DNA from: Sinimarinibacterium sp. NLF-5-8
GTDB lineage: Bacteria; Pseudomonadota; Gammaproteobacteria; Nevskiales; Nevskiaceae
Reading direction: 5' to 3'
Assembly (NCBI RefSeq): GCF_010092425.1
Contig: NZ_CP048030.1
Span: forward strand, 2,553,501 to 2,617,500
Length of the DNA: 64,000 nucleotides
Of the stretch, positions 28,397-39,990 are shown piece after piece (the first letter of the stretch is position 1; every line of letters starts with the position of its first letter). A program made the position numbers and the translations under genes. The notes beneath the pieces are model-generated. The model was not told the DNA's origin and ran no database searches. It saw nothing but the letters and a program-made list of their open reading frames with translations.

Positions 28397-28918
28397 CTAC
28401 CCCGCTTGCTCAACAAAATCCAGCGCGGCGTAGATGCGGGGTTCGATCTGTTTGCCGGTTTGCGCTTGTGCGCGCAGCCAGGGGCGCACGTTGGCCAAGG
28501 GAATCACGTGAACGGTGATGTCTTCGTCATCGACACCGCCGCCGGCGCTGACGCGGATGAGGTCAAACACTTGCACGAGGTGCAGGTGTTCGCTGGTCAG
28601 GCCGGGGGCAACCGGGCCGCTGAGCAGGATTTGCGCGCGCGCGCCGCGGTAGCCGGTTTCTTCTTCCAGTTCGCGGATGGCGGAGGCGCTGATGGTTTCA
28701 TCTTTAAACGCGGCTTCGTCACCGATCATGCCGGCGGGCAGTTCGATGGTGCGCGCGCCGACGGGGATGCGCTGCTGTTCCACCAGCACCAGCTCACGCG
28801 CTGCGGTGACGGCGACGATGAACACGGCGCCGCTGCTGTTGGTGCGCTGCACATATTCCCAGCGGCCATCACGAACAAGGCGTAAAAAACGGCCTTCGCC
28901 AAGGGTTTGCAGGCTCAT
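28397..28918 (-). CDS. NUDIX hydrolase
   Basis: A 173-residue hydrolase with the Nudix box near residues 75-97 (GDEAAFKDETISASAIRELEEETGY region, with the REXXEE core). This group commonly hydrolyses ADP-ribose or related nucleoside diphosphates; the substrate cannot be set from sequence. Start ATG 28918 (MSLQTLGEGRFL) is preferred to 28963, which would overlap the MoxR gene. It begins ten bases after the MoxR stop. Confidence 0.87.
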   Translation of the reverse strand: MSLQTLGEGRFLRLVRDGRWEYVQRTNSSGAVFIVAVTAARELVLVEQQRIPVGARTIELPAGMIGDEAAFKDETISASAIRELEEETGYRGARAQILLSGPVAPGLTSEHLHLVQVFDLIRVSAGGGVDDEDITVHVIPLANVRPWLRAQAQTGKQIEPRIYAALDFVEQAG

Positions 28919-28928
28919 CGCGCGCGCT

Positions 28929-29768
28929 TTATGAGCGGCGCGCCATGAAGGCGATGCGTTCAAACAGGTGCACGTCGGCTTCGTTCTTGAGCAGGGCGCC
29001 GTACAGCGGCGGCAGGGTTTTTTTGCCGCTGGCTTCGCGCAGTACGGCAGGGTCGATGTCCTCGGCCACCAGCAGTTTGAGCCAGTCGAGCAGCTCCGAG
29101 GTGGACGGTTTTTTCTTTAAGCCCGGCAGTTCGCGCAGGCCAAAAAATACTTCCATCGCTTCCTGGATCAGGTGTTTTTTGAGATCGGGAAAATGCACGT
29201 CCACGATTTTTTGCATCGTGTCTTTGTCGGGGAAGCGGATGTAGTGGAAAAAGCAGCGGCGCAAAAACGCATCCGGCAGTTCTTTTTCGTTGTTGGAGGT
29301 GATGATGATGATCGGCCGCTGTTTGGCGCGCACGGTTTGCTGGGTTTCGTAAACGTAAAACTCCATTTGATCGAGTTCGCGTAGCAAGTCGTTGGGGAAC
29401 TCGATGTCGGCTTTGTCGATTTCGTCAATCAGCAGCACCGGCTGCTGATCGGACTCAAACGCCTCCCACAGCTTGCCGCGCACGATGTAGTTGCCGATGT
29501 CCTTGACCTTGGAATCGCCCAACTGCGAGTCACGCAGGCGCGACACCGCGTCATATTCATACAAGCCGTGCTGCGCCTTGGTGGTGGATTTGACCGCCCA
29601 ATCCAGAAATGGCCGATTCAGCGCATGCGCAATCTCGCGCGCAAGCTGGGTTTTGCCGGTGCCCGGCTCGCCCTTGACCAGCAGCGGACGCCCCAGGGTG
29701 ACGGCGGCATTGACGGCCATCATCAGATCGGTGGTGGCAACGTAGTTTTCGGTTCCTTCAAAACGCAC
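28929..29768 (-). CDS. MoxR-family AAA+ ATPase
   Basis: A 279-residue AAA+ ATPase with Walker A GEPGTGKT (33-40), Walker B LLIDEIDKAD near 105, sensor 1 TSNNEKELP, and an arginine finger region LRRCFF. MoxR ATPases usually work with a von Willebrand factor A (CoxE-like) partner encoded next door, in protein activation or metal-centre assembly. No VWA gene is adjacent here; downstream are NUDIX and a broken helicase. GTG 29768 has AAGGG seven bases upstream and matches the family start (M-x-FxGTxxYVA); TTG 29792 is the alternative. Confidence 0.87.
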   Translation of the reverse strand: MRFEGTENYVATTDLMMAVNAAVTLGRPLLVKGEPGTGKTQLAREIAHALNRPFLDWAVKSTTKAQHGLYEYDAVSRLRDSQLGDSKVKDIGNYIVRGKLWEAFESDQQPVLLIDEIDKADIEFPNDLLRELDQMEFYVYETQQTVRAKQRPIIIITSNNEKELPDAFLRRCFFHYIRFPDKDTMQKIVDVHFPDLKKHLIQEAMEVFFGLRELPGLKKKPSTSELLDWLKLLVAEDIDPAVLREASGKKTLPPLYGALLKNEADVHLFERIAFMARRS

Positions 29769-29860
29769 GGCAAAACCCTTATCAGTGATCAAGCAAAGGC
29801 GGGCAGTCTACTATTGATCAGGCATCGTGAAGGCATCGCGACGAGGGTGTCGCACCATTT

Positions 29861-29925
29861 GCGGCTCAAGCCGCTCTCCCAACCGGTGGTCTTTCGTAGG
29901 AGCGGCTTGAGCCGCGAATCGGCGC
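29861..29925. repeat. Long palindromic repeat (GCGGCTTGAGCCGC family), copy 2
   Basis: Arms GCGGCTCAAGCCGCTC and complement, with a 23-base loop containing TTTCGTAG. It is followed by AATCGGCGCGCAAATC, a flank shared with copy 3. The roughly 490-base gap 29769-30265 is made almost wholly of repeats. Confidence 0.75.
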
Positions 29926-29957
29926 GCAAATCAAACCACAGCGGCCATTCAAATCCC

Positions 29958-30047
29958 CCGTCATTGCGGCGAACGCCGCAATCCAGAAAAGCCTTCGGTA
30001 ATGACCGCAGGCGCAGAACTGGATCCTTGCTTGCGCAAGGATGACGG
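29958..30047. repeat. BIME-like palindromic repeat, copy 4
   Basis: Same 90-base element as at 3440-3882, with compensating changes: the second hairpin reads CTTGC-TTGC-GCAAG and both outer arms keep pairing. It is sandwiched between two copies of the other palindrome family. Confidence 0.82.
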
Positions 30048-30080
30048 CTGGAGGGCTTTGCGCGCGCACCAAGCACAGCT

Positions 30081-30141
30081 TCGTGGCTAAAAGCGGCGCC
30101 CCCAACTGCTGGCCCTTCGTAGGAGCGGCTTTTAGCCGCGA
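30081..30141. repeat. Long palindromic repeat, copy 3 (GGCTAAAAGC variant)
   Basis: TCGTGGCTAAAAGC pairs with GCGGCTTTTAGCCGCGA. The inner arm differs from copies 1 and 2 (TTTT replacing TTGA) on both sides, a compensatory change indicating the hairpin itself is kept. Confidence 0.7.
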
Positions 30142-30265
30142 ATCGGCGCGCAAATCGAACCACAACCGCCATTCAAATCCGCCCCGCCTGCGGCGGCGCG
30201 CTGTTGCGCAGCAAACGGGGGGTTGATGAGAGGCACGCCCCCGTGTCGATTCAGTCGTTCGCGCG

Positions 30266-31087
30266 CTACCAGCGTCCCGAAGCGCCGCCGCCGCCAAAGC
30301 TGCCGCCACCGCCGCTGAAACCCCCGCCGCCACTGCCTCCGCTGCTGCCAAACCCACCGCCGCCACCTTCGAGCTTGATCCAGGTGAGCAAAAACGCCAG
30401 TGCTGCGGCGGGTATGGCAAAAATCAGGGTGTGGGTGAGCAGCCACAGCGTTATAAACACCGCCGTGCCGACCAGACTCGCTGCCGGCCATGCGCCCAGG
30501 CGCGCGCGCAGCCATTGGCCGCCAACGAGCACGCCGATCAGCAGCGCCGCAAACCCGGCTTCAAAGGCGTCTTCATCGGTGTGGGTCTGTGGCTCCGGCA
30601 GCGGCTCCCCATCGATGACGCGGATCATCTGTTCGATGCCGGCCTTCACGCCGCCGAATACGTCATCGTTTTTAAAACGCGGGACGATGATTTCTTCAAT
30701 GATGCGTTTGGCGGTGGCATCAGGCAGCGCGCCTTCCAGCCCGTAGCCCACTTCCACGCGCAGCGCGCGGTCGTCCAGGGCCACCAGCAGCAGCGCGCCA
30801 TCGTCCACGCCTTTGCGTCCCAGTTGCCAGTTTTCGGCCACGCGCAGGCTGTATTGCTCGATGGTTTCGGGCGCGGTCGTGGCCACCATCAGCAGCGCAA
30901 TCTGGCTGCCTTTTGCCTGCTCAAAAGCGGCTAACTGTGCGCTGAGTTCGCTGATTTGCGCCGAACTGAGCGTATGGGTCTGGTCGGTCACGCGCGCAAC
31001 CGGCGGAATGCCGAGCTGCGCCCATGCGTTCAACGCCAGCAGGCACAGCAGCAAAACCCAACGCGCGCGCGCGCTCAGGCGCGGCAC
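30266..31087 (-). CDS. TPM-domain membrane protein (YgcG-like)
   Basis: A 273-residue protein with a signal peptide or first helix (about 9-23), a periplasmic TPM domain (VARVTDQTHTLSSAQ through YGLEGALPDATAKRII-type core, about 28-150), two membrane helices (about 185-245), and a glycine-rich tail of GGGG and SGGGG runs. The TPM fold is linked to phosphatase activity or photosystem repair elsewhere; its role here is unknown. GTG 31087 is the chosen start, overlapping the lemA region, so translation is coupled. The LemA-TPM pairing is conserved in many bacteria. Confidence 0.88.
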   Translation of the reverse strand: MPRLSARARWVLLLCLLALNAWAQLGIPPVARVTDQTHTLSSAQISELSAQLAAFEQAKGSQIALLMVATTAPETIEQYSLRVAENWQLGRKGVDDGALLLVALDDRALRVEVGYGLEGALPDATAKRIIEEIIVPRFKNDDVFGGVKAGIEQMIRVIDGEPLPEPQTHTDEDAFEAGFAALLIGVLVGGQWLRARLGAWPAASLVGTAVFITLWLLTHTLIFAIPAAALAFLLTWIKLEGGGGGFGSSGGSGGGGFSGGGGSFGGGGASGRW

Positions 31088-31088
31088 A

Positions 31089-31679
31089 TCAGGAACCAAA
31101 ATCAATCTGCGGCGGCGCACTGATCGCGCGCTCATCTTCCACGGCAAACACGGGTTTGACCGGCATGTCAAAGTATTTGGCGGTCAGGTTGCTGGGGAAC
31201 GAGCGCACCGTGGTGTTATAGGCCTGTACCGATTGAATGTAGCGATTGCGTGCCACGGTGATGCGGTTTTCGGTGCCTTCCAGCTGCGCCTGCAAGTCAC
31301 GAAAAGCGCCGTCGGCCTTCAGGTTGGGGTAGTTTTCTGACACCGCCAAAAGCCGTGACAGCGCGCCCGACAAGGCGCCCTGTGCCTGAGCGAATTGCTT
31401 GAGCTTTTCAGGATCGTTGACCATCTCGGCGCTGATTTTGATCTGCCCCACCTGCGCGCGCGTCCGGGTCAATTCGGTGAGCACTTTTTCTTCGTGTTCG
31501 GCATAGCCTTTCACCGTTTTGACCAGATTCGGCACCAAATCCGCGCGCCGCTGATATTGGTTGAGCACCTCCGACCATGCCGCCGCCACCTGCTCATCCT
31601 GCGCTTGCAGCGCGTTATAGCCGCAGCCCGTCAGCAGCAGTGGCAACGACAGCAAAACCCCCATCCATAAACGACGCAT
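31089..31679 (-). CDS. LemA-family lipoprotein
   Basis: A 196-residue LemA family protein. The lipobox LLLTGC (Cys19) is followed by the LemA helical core: AWSEVLNQYQRRADLVPNL, LKQFAQAQ and SENYPNLKA. The C-terminus has ARNRYIQSVQAYN and FPSNLTAKYF. AGAAGG lies five bases before ATG 31679. It forms a two-gene operon with the TPM protein; LemA/TPM pairs are envelope proteins of unclear function. Confidence 0.92.
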   Translation of the reverse strand: MRRLWMGVLLSLPLLLTGCGYNALQAQDEQVAAAWSEVLNQYQRRADLVPNLVKTVKGYAEHEEKVLTELTRTRAQVGQIKISAEMVNDPEKLKQFAQAQGALSGALSRLLAVSENYPNLKADGAFRDLQAQLEGTENRITVARNRYIQSVQAYNTTVRSFPSNLTAKYFDMPVKPVFAVEDERAISAPPQIDFGS

Positions 31680-31914
31680 GGCAACCTTCTCTGGCAAGTG
31701 TGATCGGCAAACAGGTGCGCACTATGTCGCCGTAGTGGGGTGAGATTCAAGCCGCAGGTGAGGGGCGACGCCCGATGGCACCGGCAAGCGCCGGATCGGG
31801 CGGCAGAGCCGGATCGGCGTCACCCTGGCTTTTGATCAAGCGTTTGCCACACGCGCGCGCAGGATTTTCTACACTGGCGTCGTTCAAATAAAAAACATTC
31901 ATGAGGAGTCGATC

Positions 31915-32229
31915 ATGCAAGCACTCAAACCCGCGCGCGGTCTGGGCCTGACCAATTTCAGTTTTGATGCCACTGCCACGCCGCAATTGGCGAAAACGCT
32001 GTACGCGCTGGCCTGGCTCGGTCTGCTGGTGGTGATGATGGCGATGGTGCTCGGCGGCCTGTACCTGATGTTTGCCGTCGGCGGACTGGGGTTTTTGGCC
32101 GGCGTGGCACTCATTGGCGCCGGGCCGATCGTGCTGCTGGTGGGGGTGATGATCGTGCGCGTGTTGCTGGAGCTTGTGATTACGCTGCAACACATTGAAT
32201 ACAACTCGCGCGCGCAGGATCGGCCATGA
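31915..32229 (+). CDS. DUF4282 membrane protein
   Basis: A 104-residue protein with two membrane helices (about 33-53 and 58-82) and a FSFDATATPQLAKTLYAL start followed by a C-terminal RVLLELVITLQHIE, matching DUF4282. Function unknown. GAGGAG lies upstream of ATG 31915. It is the first gene of a cassette joined by ATGA overlaps. In the 235-base gap before it only a possible start region is seen, with no clear promoter. Confidence 0.8.
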   Translation: MQALKPARGLGLTNFSFDATATPQLAKTLYALAWLGLLVVMMAMVLGGLYLMFAVGGLGFLAGVALIGAGPIVLLVGVMIVRVLLELVITLQHIEYNSRAQDRP

Positions 32230-32441
32230 ATACCCATGACGCGCTCCACGCCGTACTCGAAGGCGAAGTCCCCGACGCTGCGCGCGCGCTCGATGCCGAC
32301 GACCAAACCGCGTTGGCGGCGCTGATCAGCCAGTCCCGGCAACGCCAGCAGCGCCAGCTGCGCGAGGCGCTGGAAGACGCGCTGGGCTATGTGCCCGGCA
32401 TCCTGCGCGGCACCGTTCGCAAGGTTTTGTTTCCCCAATGA
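32226..32441 (+). CDS. Small helical protein of the LWP cassette
   Basis: A 71-residue soluble, probably helical protein (acidic first half, then QSRQRQQRQLREALEDAL, basic end RKVLFPQ). No family recognised. ATGA overlaps on both sides tie it to the DUF4282 gene and to the 564-residue repeat protein, suggesting a stable complex. Confidence 0.65.
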   Translation: MNTHDALHAVLEGEVPDAARALDADDQTALAALISQSRQRQQRQLREALEDALGYVPGILRGTVRKVLFPQ

Positions 32442-34132
32442 GCCACACACTTGCCCAACGCGCCGAGCGCATCAAACTGGCGCGCCTGCTGGATGTCGAT
32501 CCTGCCCAACTGCGCATGATCGATGCACTCGACGCCGAAGCCCTGTCTGCCCTGCGCGCGCGCGCCACCACCGTTTTTTATGCCGGTGATGCACCGCTGT
32601 TCAAGCGCGTGGTCGCCGCCTCCCGGCTGCTGCCGGTGCCTGCGCTGGCGCTGATCAGTGAATCGGTTTTGGGGCCGTTGCTCTGTGGTCGCGTCGCCGG
32701 ATTGATGGACGTGGCGCGCGGTGCGGCGATTGCGGCCAAACTCAAAACCACGTTCTTGGCCGATGTCTGCCTCAGCCTCGATCCGCTGCAATCGCGCGCG
32801 CTGATCCAGGCGATTCCCGTGCCGCGCGTGGTCGATGTGGCGCAAGTGCTGGCCGCGCGCGGTGAGCACGTCACCATGGGGCGCTTTGTCGATATCGTCA
32901 GTGACGACGCCATTCGCGCAGTGCTCGACCAGCTCAGCAACAACGCCGACTTGCTGCGCATTGCTTTTTTTGCCGAAAACAAGCAACGGCTGGATCAGAT
33001 CATCCGGCTGCTGCCGCAAGCGCGTCTCGAAGCGATCATCCGCACCGCCGCCTCCAGTGATGATTTGTGGCCGGAAGCGCTGGGCTTGATGCAGCATCTC
33101 GGCGCGCAGGCGCGCCAATACCTCGGCGATCTGGCCGCCAGCCTTGAACAAGACGTGCTCATCAGCATGGTGCAATCCATCAGCGCCAACGGCTTGTGGG
33201 GCGATGCGCTGCCGATCGTCGTCAGCATGAGCGAGCTGTCGCAAGCACGGCTGGCCAATCTTGAGATCGTGCAAAGCGAGGCCATGCTCGGTGAGATCCT
33301 CGATGCCGCCAGCCGCTTCAGCCTGTGGCCGCAACTGCTGCCGCTGGTGCGTCTGATGGACGACGACGGCAAGGCCCGCTGCGCGCGTGTGGCCGAACAT
33401 CTGGACGGCGAACAACTGCTGGCGATTGCCGACATCGCCGCCAGCCACGCGCTCTGGCCCGATCTGCTCAGCCTGTTGCAGCGGATGACGCCCGCGCGCC
33501 GCGACGAAACCGTGGCGCTGATCGGCATCGCCCCCGCGCGCGTGCTCGACAGCCTGATCGAAGCCCTGGAACACAGCCAAAGCTGGACGCTGCTGCATCA
33601 GGCCTGGCCGCAAATGAACAGCGGCGCGCGCCAACGCCTGAGTGCCGCCGCCGAAGCGCAAAACCTTGGTGCGTGCCTGGAAAATAACGCGCAAATACAA
33701 ACGCCTACCGCAGTGCCTTTGCCTGCGAATACAGCTCAAATAAATCCTCAAGCAGATCCCGCTGGGGCTGTTGTCGTGGCGGTAGCACCCACGGCCATGG
33801 CAACGACCGTCACAAGCGTGGGTGCCGCCGTTGCTGTAGCGGGTGCGGGTGCGGGTGCGGATTACAGCCCGCAATTTAAATTGATGCAAAGACAGTTCAA
33901 CAGCATTGGTGAGCAATTAGACAACCTGGGAACGCTTGCCGAACGCTGGCTGGCCGATCAACTCACGCAAACACAAAACCTTGACGATTTAAGCCAAAAA
34001 CTCGCGCGCGCTGAACAGCGGATTGAAAAGCTGCAAGGCAGCATCGCCGTTTTGAGTTTGGTCACCATCGCCAGTGGTTTAATTCTCATAGCGGTAATGG
34101 CGGTAATTGCGGCCAAATTTTGGGGCGCTTAG
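32438..34132 (+). CDS. Membrane-anchored protein with 43-residue LWP repeats
   Basis: A 564-residue protein of no recognised family. Residues 210-381 hold four tandem 43-residue repeats, each beginning LWPxxLxLL or LWGDALPIV (210, 253, 296, 339) and a partial fifth from 382. A degenerate one may start near 168. The predicted form is a helical solenoid. Then follow an Ala/Val/Gly/Pro linker (about 415-465), a coiled-coil (about 480-532) and a C-terminal membrane helix (about 537-560), so the repeats face the cytoplasm or periplasm on a tail anchor. The 3' part (from about 33680) is visibly less GC-rich than the repeat part. Confidence 0.75.
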   Translation: MSHTLAQRAERIKLARLLDVDPAQLRMIDALDAEALSALRARATTVFYAGDAPLFKRVVAASRLLPVPALALISESVLGPLLCGRVAGLMDVARGAAIAAKLKTTFLADVCLSLDPLQSRALIQAIPVPRVVDVAQVLAARGEHVTMGRFVDIVSDDAIRAVLDQLSNNADLLRIAFFAENKQRLDQIIRLLPQARLEAIIRTAASSDDLWPEALGLMQHLGAQARQYLGDLAASLEQDVLISMVQSISANGLWGDALPIVVSMSELSQARLANLEIVQSEAMLGEILDAASRFSLWPQLLPLVRLMDDDGKARCARVAEHLDGEQLLAIADIAASHALWPDLLSLLQRMTPARRDETVALIGIAPARVLDSLIEALEHSQSWTLLHQAWPQMNSGARQRLSAAAEAQNLGACLENNAQIQTPTAVPLPANTAQINPQADPAGAVVVAVAPTAMATTVTSVGAAVAVAGAGAGADYSPQFKLMQRQFNSIGEQLDNLGTLAERWLADQLTQTQNLDDLSQKLARAEQRIEKLQGSIAVLSLVTIASGLILIAVMAVIAAKFWGA

Positions 34133-34177
34133 CGCCTCAAAACAGTGGCAATTGGCCGTCATGTTTTGGCAAGGCCG

Positions 34178-34501
34178 TTAATCCCAGAGTGCATATTCCC
34201 TGATGGGAGTCGGAATCGAAAATTCCTTACATTTTGGGCACTGATAGATACGGTTGCTCTCAGGTTTCCATGGGTTAACTTGTTGTTCTGACTCGCGATA
34301 CTTGGCGGGCGTTACACTTTTCTTTGCTCGGCACAAGCCGCAATTAGCAACGCTTTTATTATTGGGGATGCTTGATAATTCTTGGCAAACCTCGCAAGCA
34401 CCCACAATCAATTCTGTTTCTACAAGCATTCCTCGCCCAAGATAAACGGTATCTGAGTGGTAATCGCATTTGCTGCAAGAAAATTGATAGGCGTAACCCA
34501 T
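34178..34501 (-). CDS. Double zinc-ribbon protein, low GC
   Basis: A 107-residue soluble protein with four CxxC pairs (9/12, 36/39, 54/57, 88/91), so two zinc-ribbon folds are likely. No family recognised. The base composition is clearly lower in GC than the surrounding genes, suggesting recent acquisition. No signal peptide or membrane segment. Confidence 0.6.
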   Translation of the reverse strand: MGYAYQFSCSKCDYHSDTVYLGRGMLVETELIVGACEVCQELSSIPNNKSVANCGLCRAKKSVTPAKYRESEQQVNPWKPESNRIYQCPKCKEFSIPTPIREYALWD

Positions 34502-34590
34502 AAATCAATGCTCCCAAGTTGAGTTGCCGCTGTAAGCAAGAACCGCTTAGAGCCGTGGCCGATACACCTATAGGGCTGTGCGCGTAGCGC

Positions 34591-35016
34591 TTACGCAAAG
34601 CGCAATGCGAGCTGCTCCAGCTGCGCGTGCCCTACCAATCCGGCTTGCTGATGCTGCAATTGGCCGCCGGAAAACACCGCAAAATTGGGGATGCTGCGAA
34701 TGTTGTACTGCGCTGAAAGCTGGGGATTGGCTTCGGTATCCACCTTCAGCACCAACGCTTTTCCGGCCAGATTGGCCGCCGCCTTTTTGACCTCCGGCGC
34801 GGCCATTTTGCAGGGACCGCACCACGCCGCCCAAAAGTCCACCAGCACCGGCACGCGCGCACTTTGGATGATGTCGGCAAAAGTTGCGCTATCCACATCC
34901 AGAGGTGCCGCCGCAGGCAAAAGCGCGCCCTGACAAGCCCCGCAACGGCCGTGATCGGCCAGGTGTGCGGAGGGGATGCGGTTGTTTTTGCCGCAGTGTG
35001 GACAGGCGCGGATCAT
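34591..35016 (-). CDS. trxC: Thioredoxin 2
   Basis: A 141-residue cytoplasmic thioredoxin with the N-terminal zinc-binding pairs CPHC (5-8) and CGAC (25-28) that define TrxC, and the active site WCGPCK (Cys66, Cys69). The thioredoxin fold continues with the cis-proline segment SIPNFAVF. It reduces disulfides and is often induced by oxidative stress. No operon partner; about 90 bases without a gene separate it from the zinc-ribbon gene. Confidence 0.95.
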   Translation of the reverse strand: MIRACPHCGKNNRIPSAHLADHGRCGACQGALLPAAAPLDVDSATFADIIQSARVPVLVDFWAAWCGPCKMAAPEVKKAAANLAGKALVLKVDTEANPQLSAQYNIRSIPNFAVFSGGQLQHQQAGLVGHAQLEQLALRFA

Positions 35017-35094
35017 GGCAAAGCTCCCTGGACGTGGATGCTCGACTATCTGGGGCTGGGCGGGCGCGTTTCAACCGTGCCCTCGTGCCCCGCG

Positions 35095-35307
35095 CTACGC
35101 CACCACATGCAGTTGTGTGCCGACATCGCCTTCTGTGGCCAGTTCGGGGGTGGGTGCAACCGAGCCGATCAGGGCGCCGATGGTTTGTTCCTGAATATCC
35201 AGCGCGCGGTTAAAGACGGTGGTCTGTGCGCTCATGATGCTGCTGGCCTGCTGCAACTGGACATTGCCCATTACGGCGCTGGTGACGGCGGGATCAATGG
35301 ATGGCAT
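35095..35307 (-). CDS. YjfB-like small protein 1
   Basis: A 70-residue protein with a polar, Gln-rich helical N-terminus, a RALDIQEQTIGALI core and an end PELATEGDVGTQLHVVA. The pattern, including a DIQ block and a G-x-VGTxLxVxA end, resembles the YjfB 'putative motility protein' family. No flagellar gene is nearby. It shares its last 17 residues almost exactly with the gene at 35550. RebB-type R-body proteins were considered and found a poorer match. Confidence 0.6.
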   Translation of the reverse strand: MPSIDPAVTSAVMGNVQLQQASSIMSAQTTVFNRALDIQEQTIGALIGSVAPTPELATEGDVGTQLHVVA

Positions 35308-35447
35308 GGCGTGTCTTCCGCGTTGGGTTTGAGGAACAAGGCTTCGAACAGGGTTTTAAGTGTAGCGCGCGCCCAAGATGGCAACGCAGGATGCCGGATC
35401 GTCGGTGGCTGCGGGCTTGTGAGCGGTGTTTTTGCTACGCGCAGCAA

Positions 35448-35485
35448 AAAGCCAAGCGATCTTGCAATCGCTTGGCTTTGTTTTT
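35448..35485. terminator. Bidirectional hairpin terminator
   Basis: AAAGCCAAGCGAT and ATCGCTTGGCTTT form a 13-base perfect stem with a six-base loop and T-runs on both strands. It lies between the two YjfB-like genes. Confidence 0.75.
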
Positions 35486-35504
35486 AATCAACAAACCTTG
35501 GCTC

Positions 35505-35540
35505 AAAACCGCGCGCTGCCCCCCAGCGTGCGCGGTTTTT
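35505..35540 (-). terminator. Terminator just after YjfB-like gene 2
   Basis: A stem of AAAACCGCGC and complement, extended by GCTG/CAGC with one mismatch and a GC loop, ends in TTTT on the minus strand. It lies ten bases past the stop at 35550, so two terminators in a row separate the two small genes. Confidence 0.65.
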
Positions 35541-35549
35541 AAGGTGCCT

Positions 35550-35768
35550 TTAGGCAATCACGTTGAGTCGGGTGCCAACGTCGCCTTCGGTGGCCAGTTC
35601 TGGCTGTTGAATGGCCTGGACTTGCGGAGCGGCGGGGTCAACAACTTGTTGCGGTGCATTGGGCTGAGCACCGGCGGCCGCGGCTTGGGTGTTCATGATG
35701 GCGTTGGGTTGTTGTAGCTGGCTGACGCTGAAGTTCACAGCGCTATTGAATCCGTTGATGGCAGGCAT
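35550..35768 (-). CDS. YjfB-like small protein 2
   Basis: A 72-residue paralogue of the protein at 35095, ending PELATEGDVGTRLNVIA. The middle is replaced by an Ala/Gln/Pro-rich stretch (AAAGAQPNAPQQVVDP), so the two diverged or recombined internally. No signal peptide or membrane helix. Function unknown. Confidence 0.55.
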   Translation of the reverse strand: MPAINGFNSAVNFSVSQLQQPNAIMNTQAAAAGAQPNAPQQVVDPAAPQVQAIQQPELATEGDVGTRLNVIA

Positions 35769-35801
35769 ATTTGCGCTCCAAGGTCGGGGGGACTGCGGAG
35801 G

Positions 35802-39986
<4,185 letters not shown>

Positions 39987-39990
<4 letters not shown>

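Noticed and set aside
35095-35307. RebB-type R-body protein
   Set aside because: The expected DAVTQ-NVKVLG-type motif is missing; the tail fits the YjfB pattern better.
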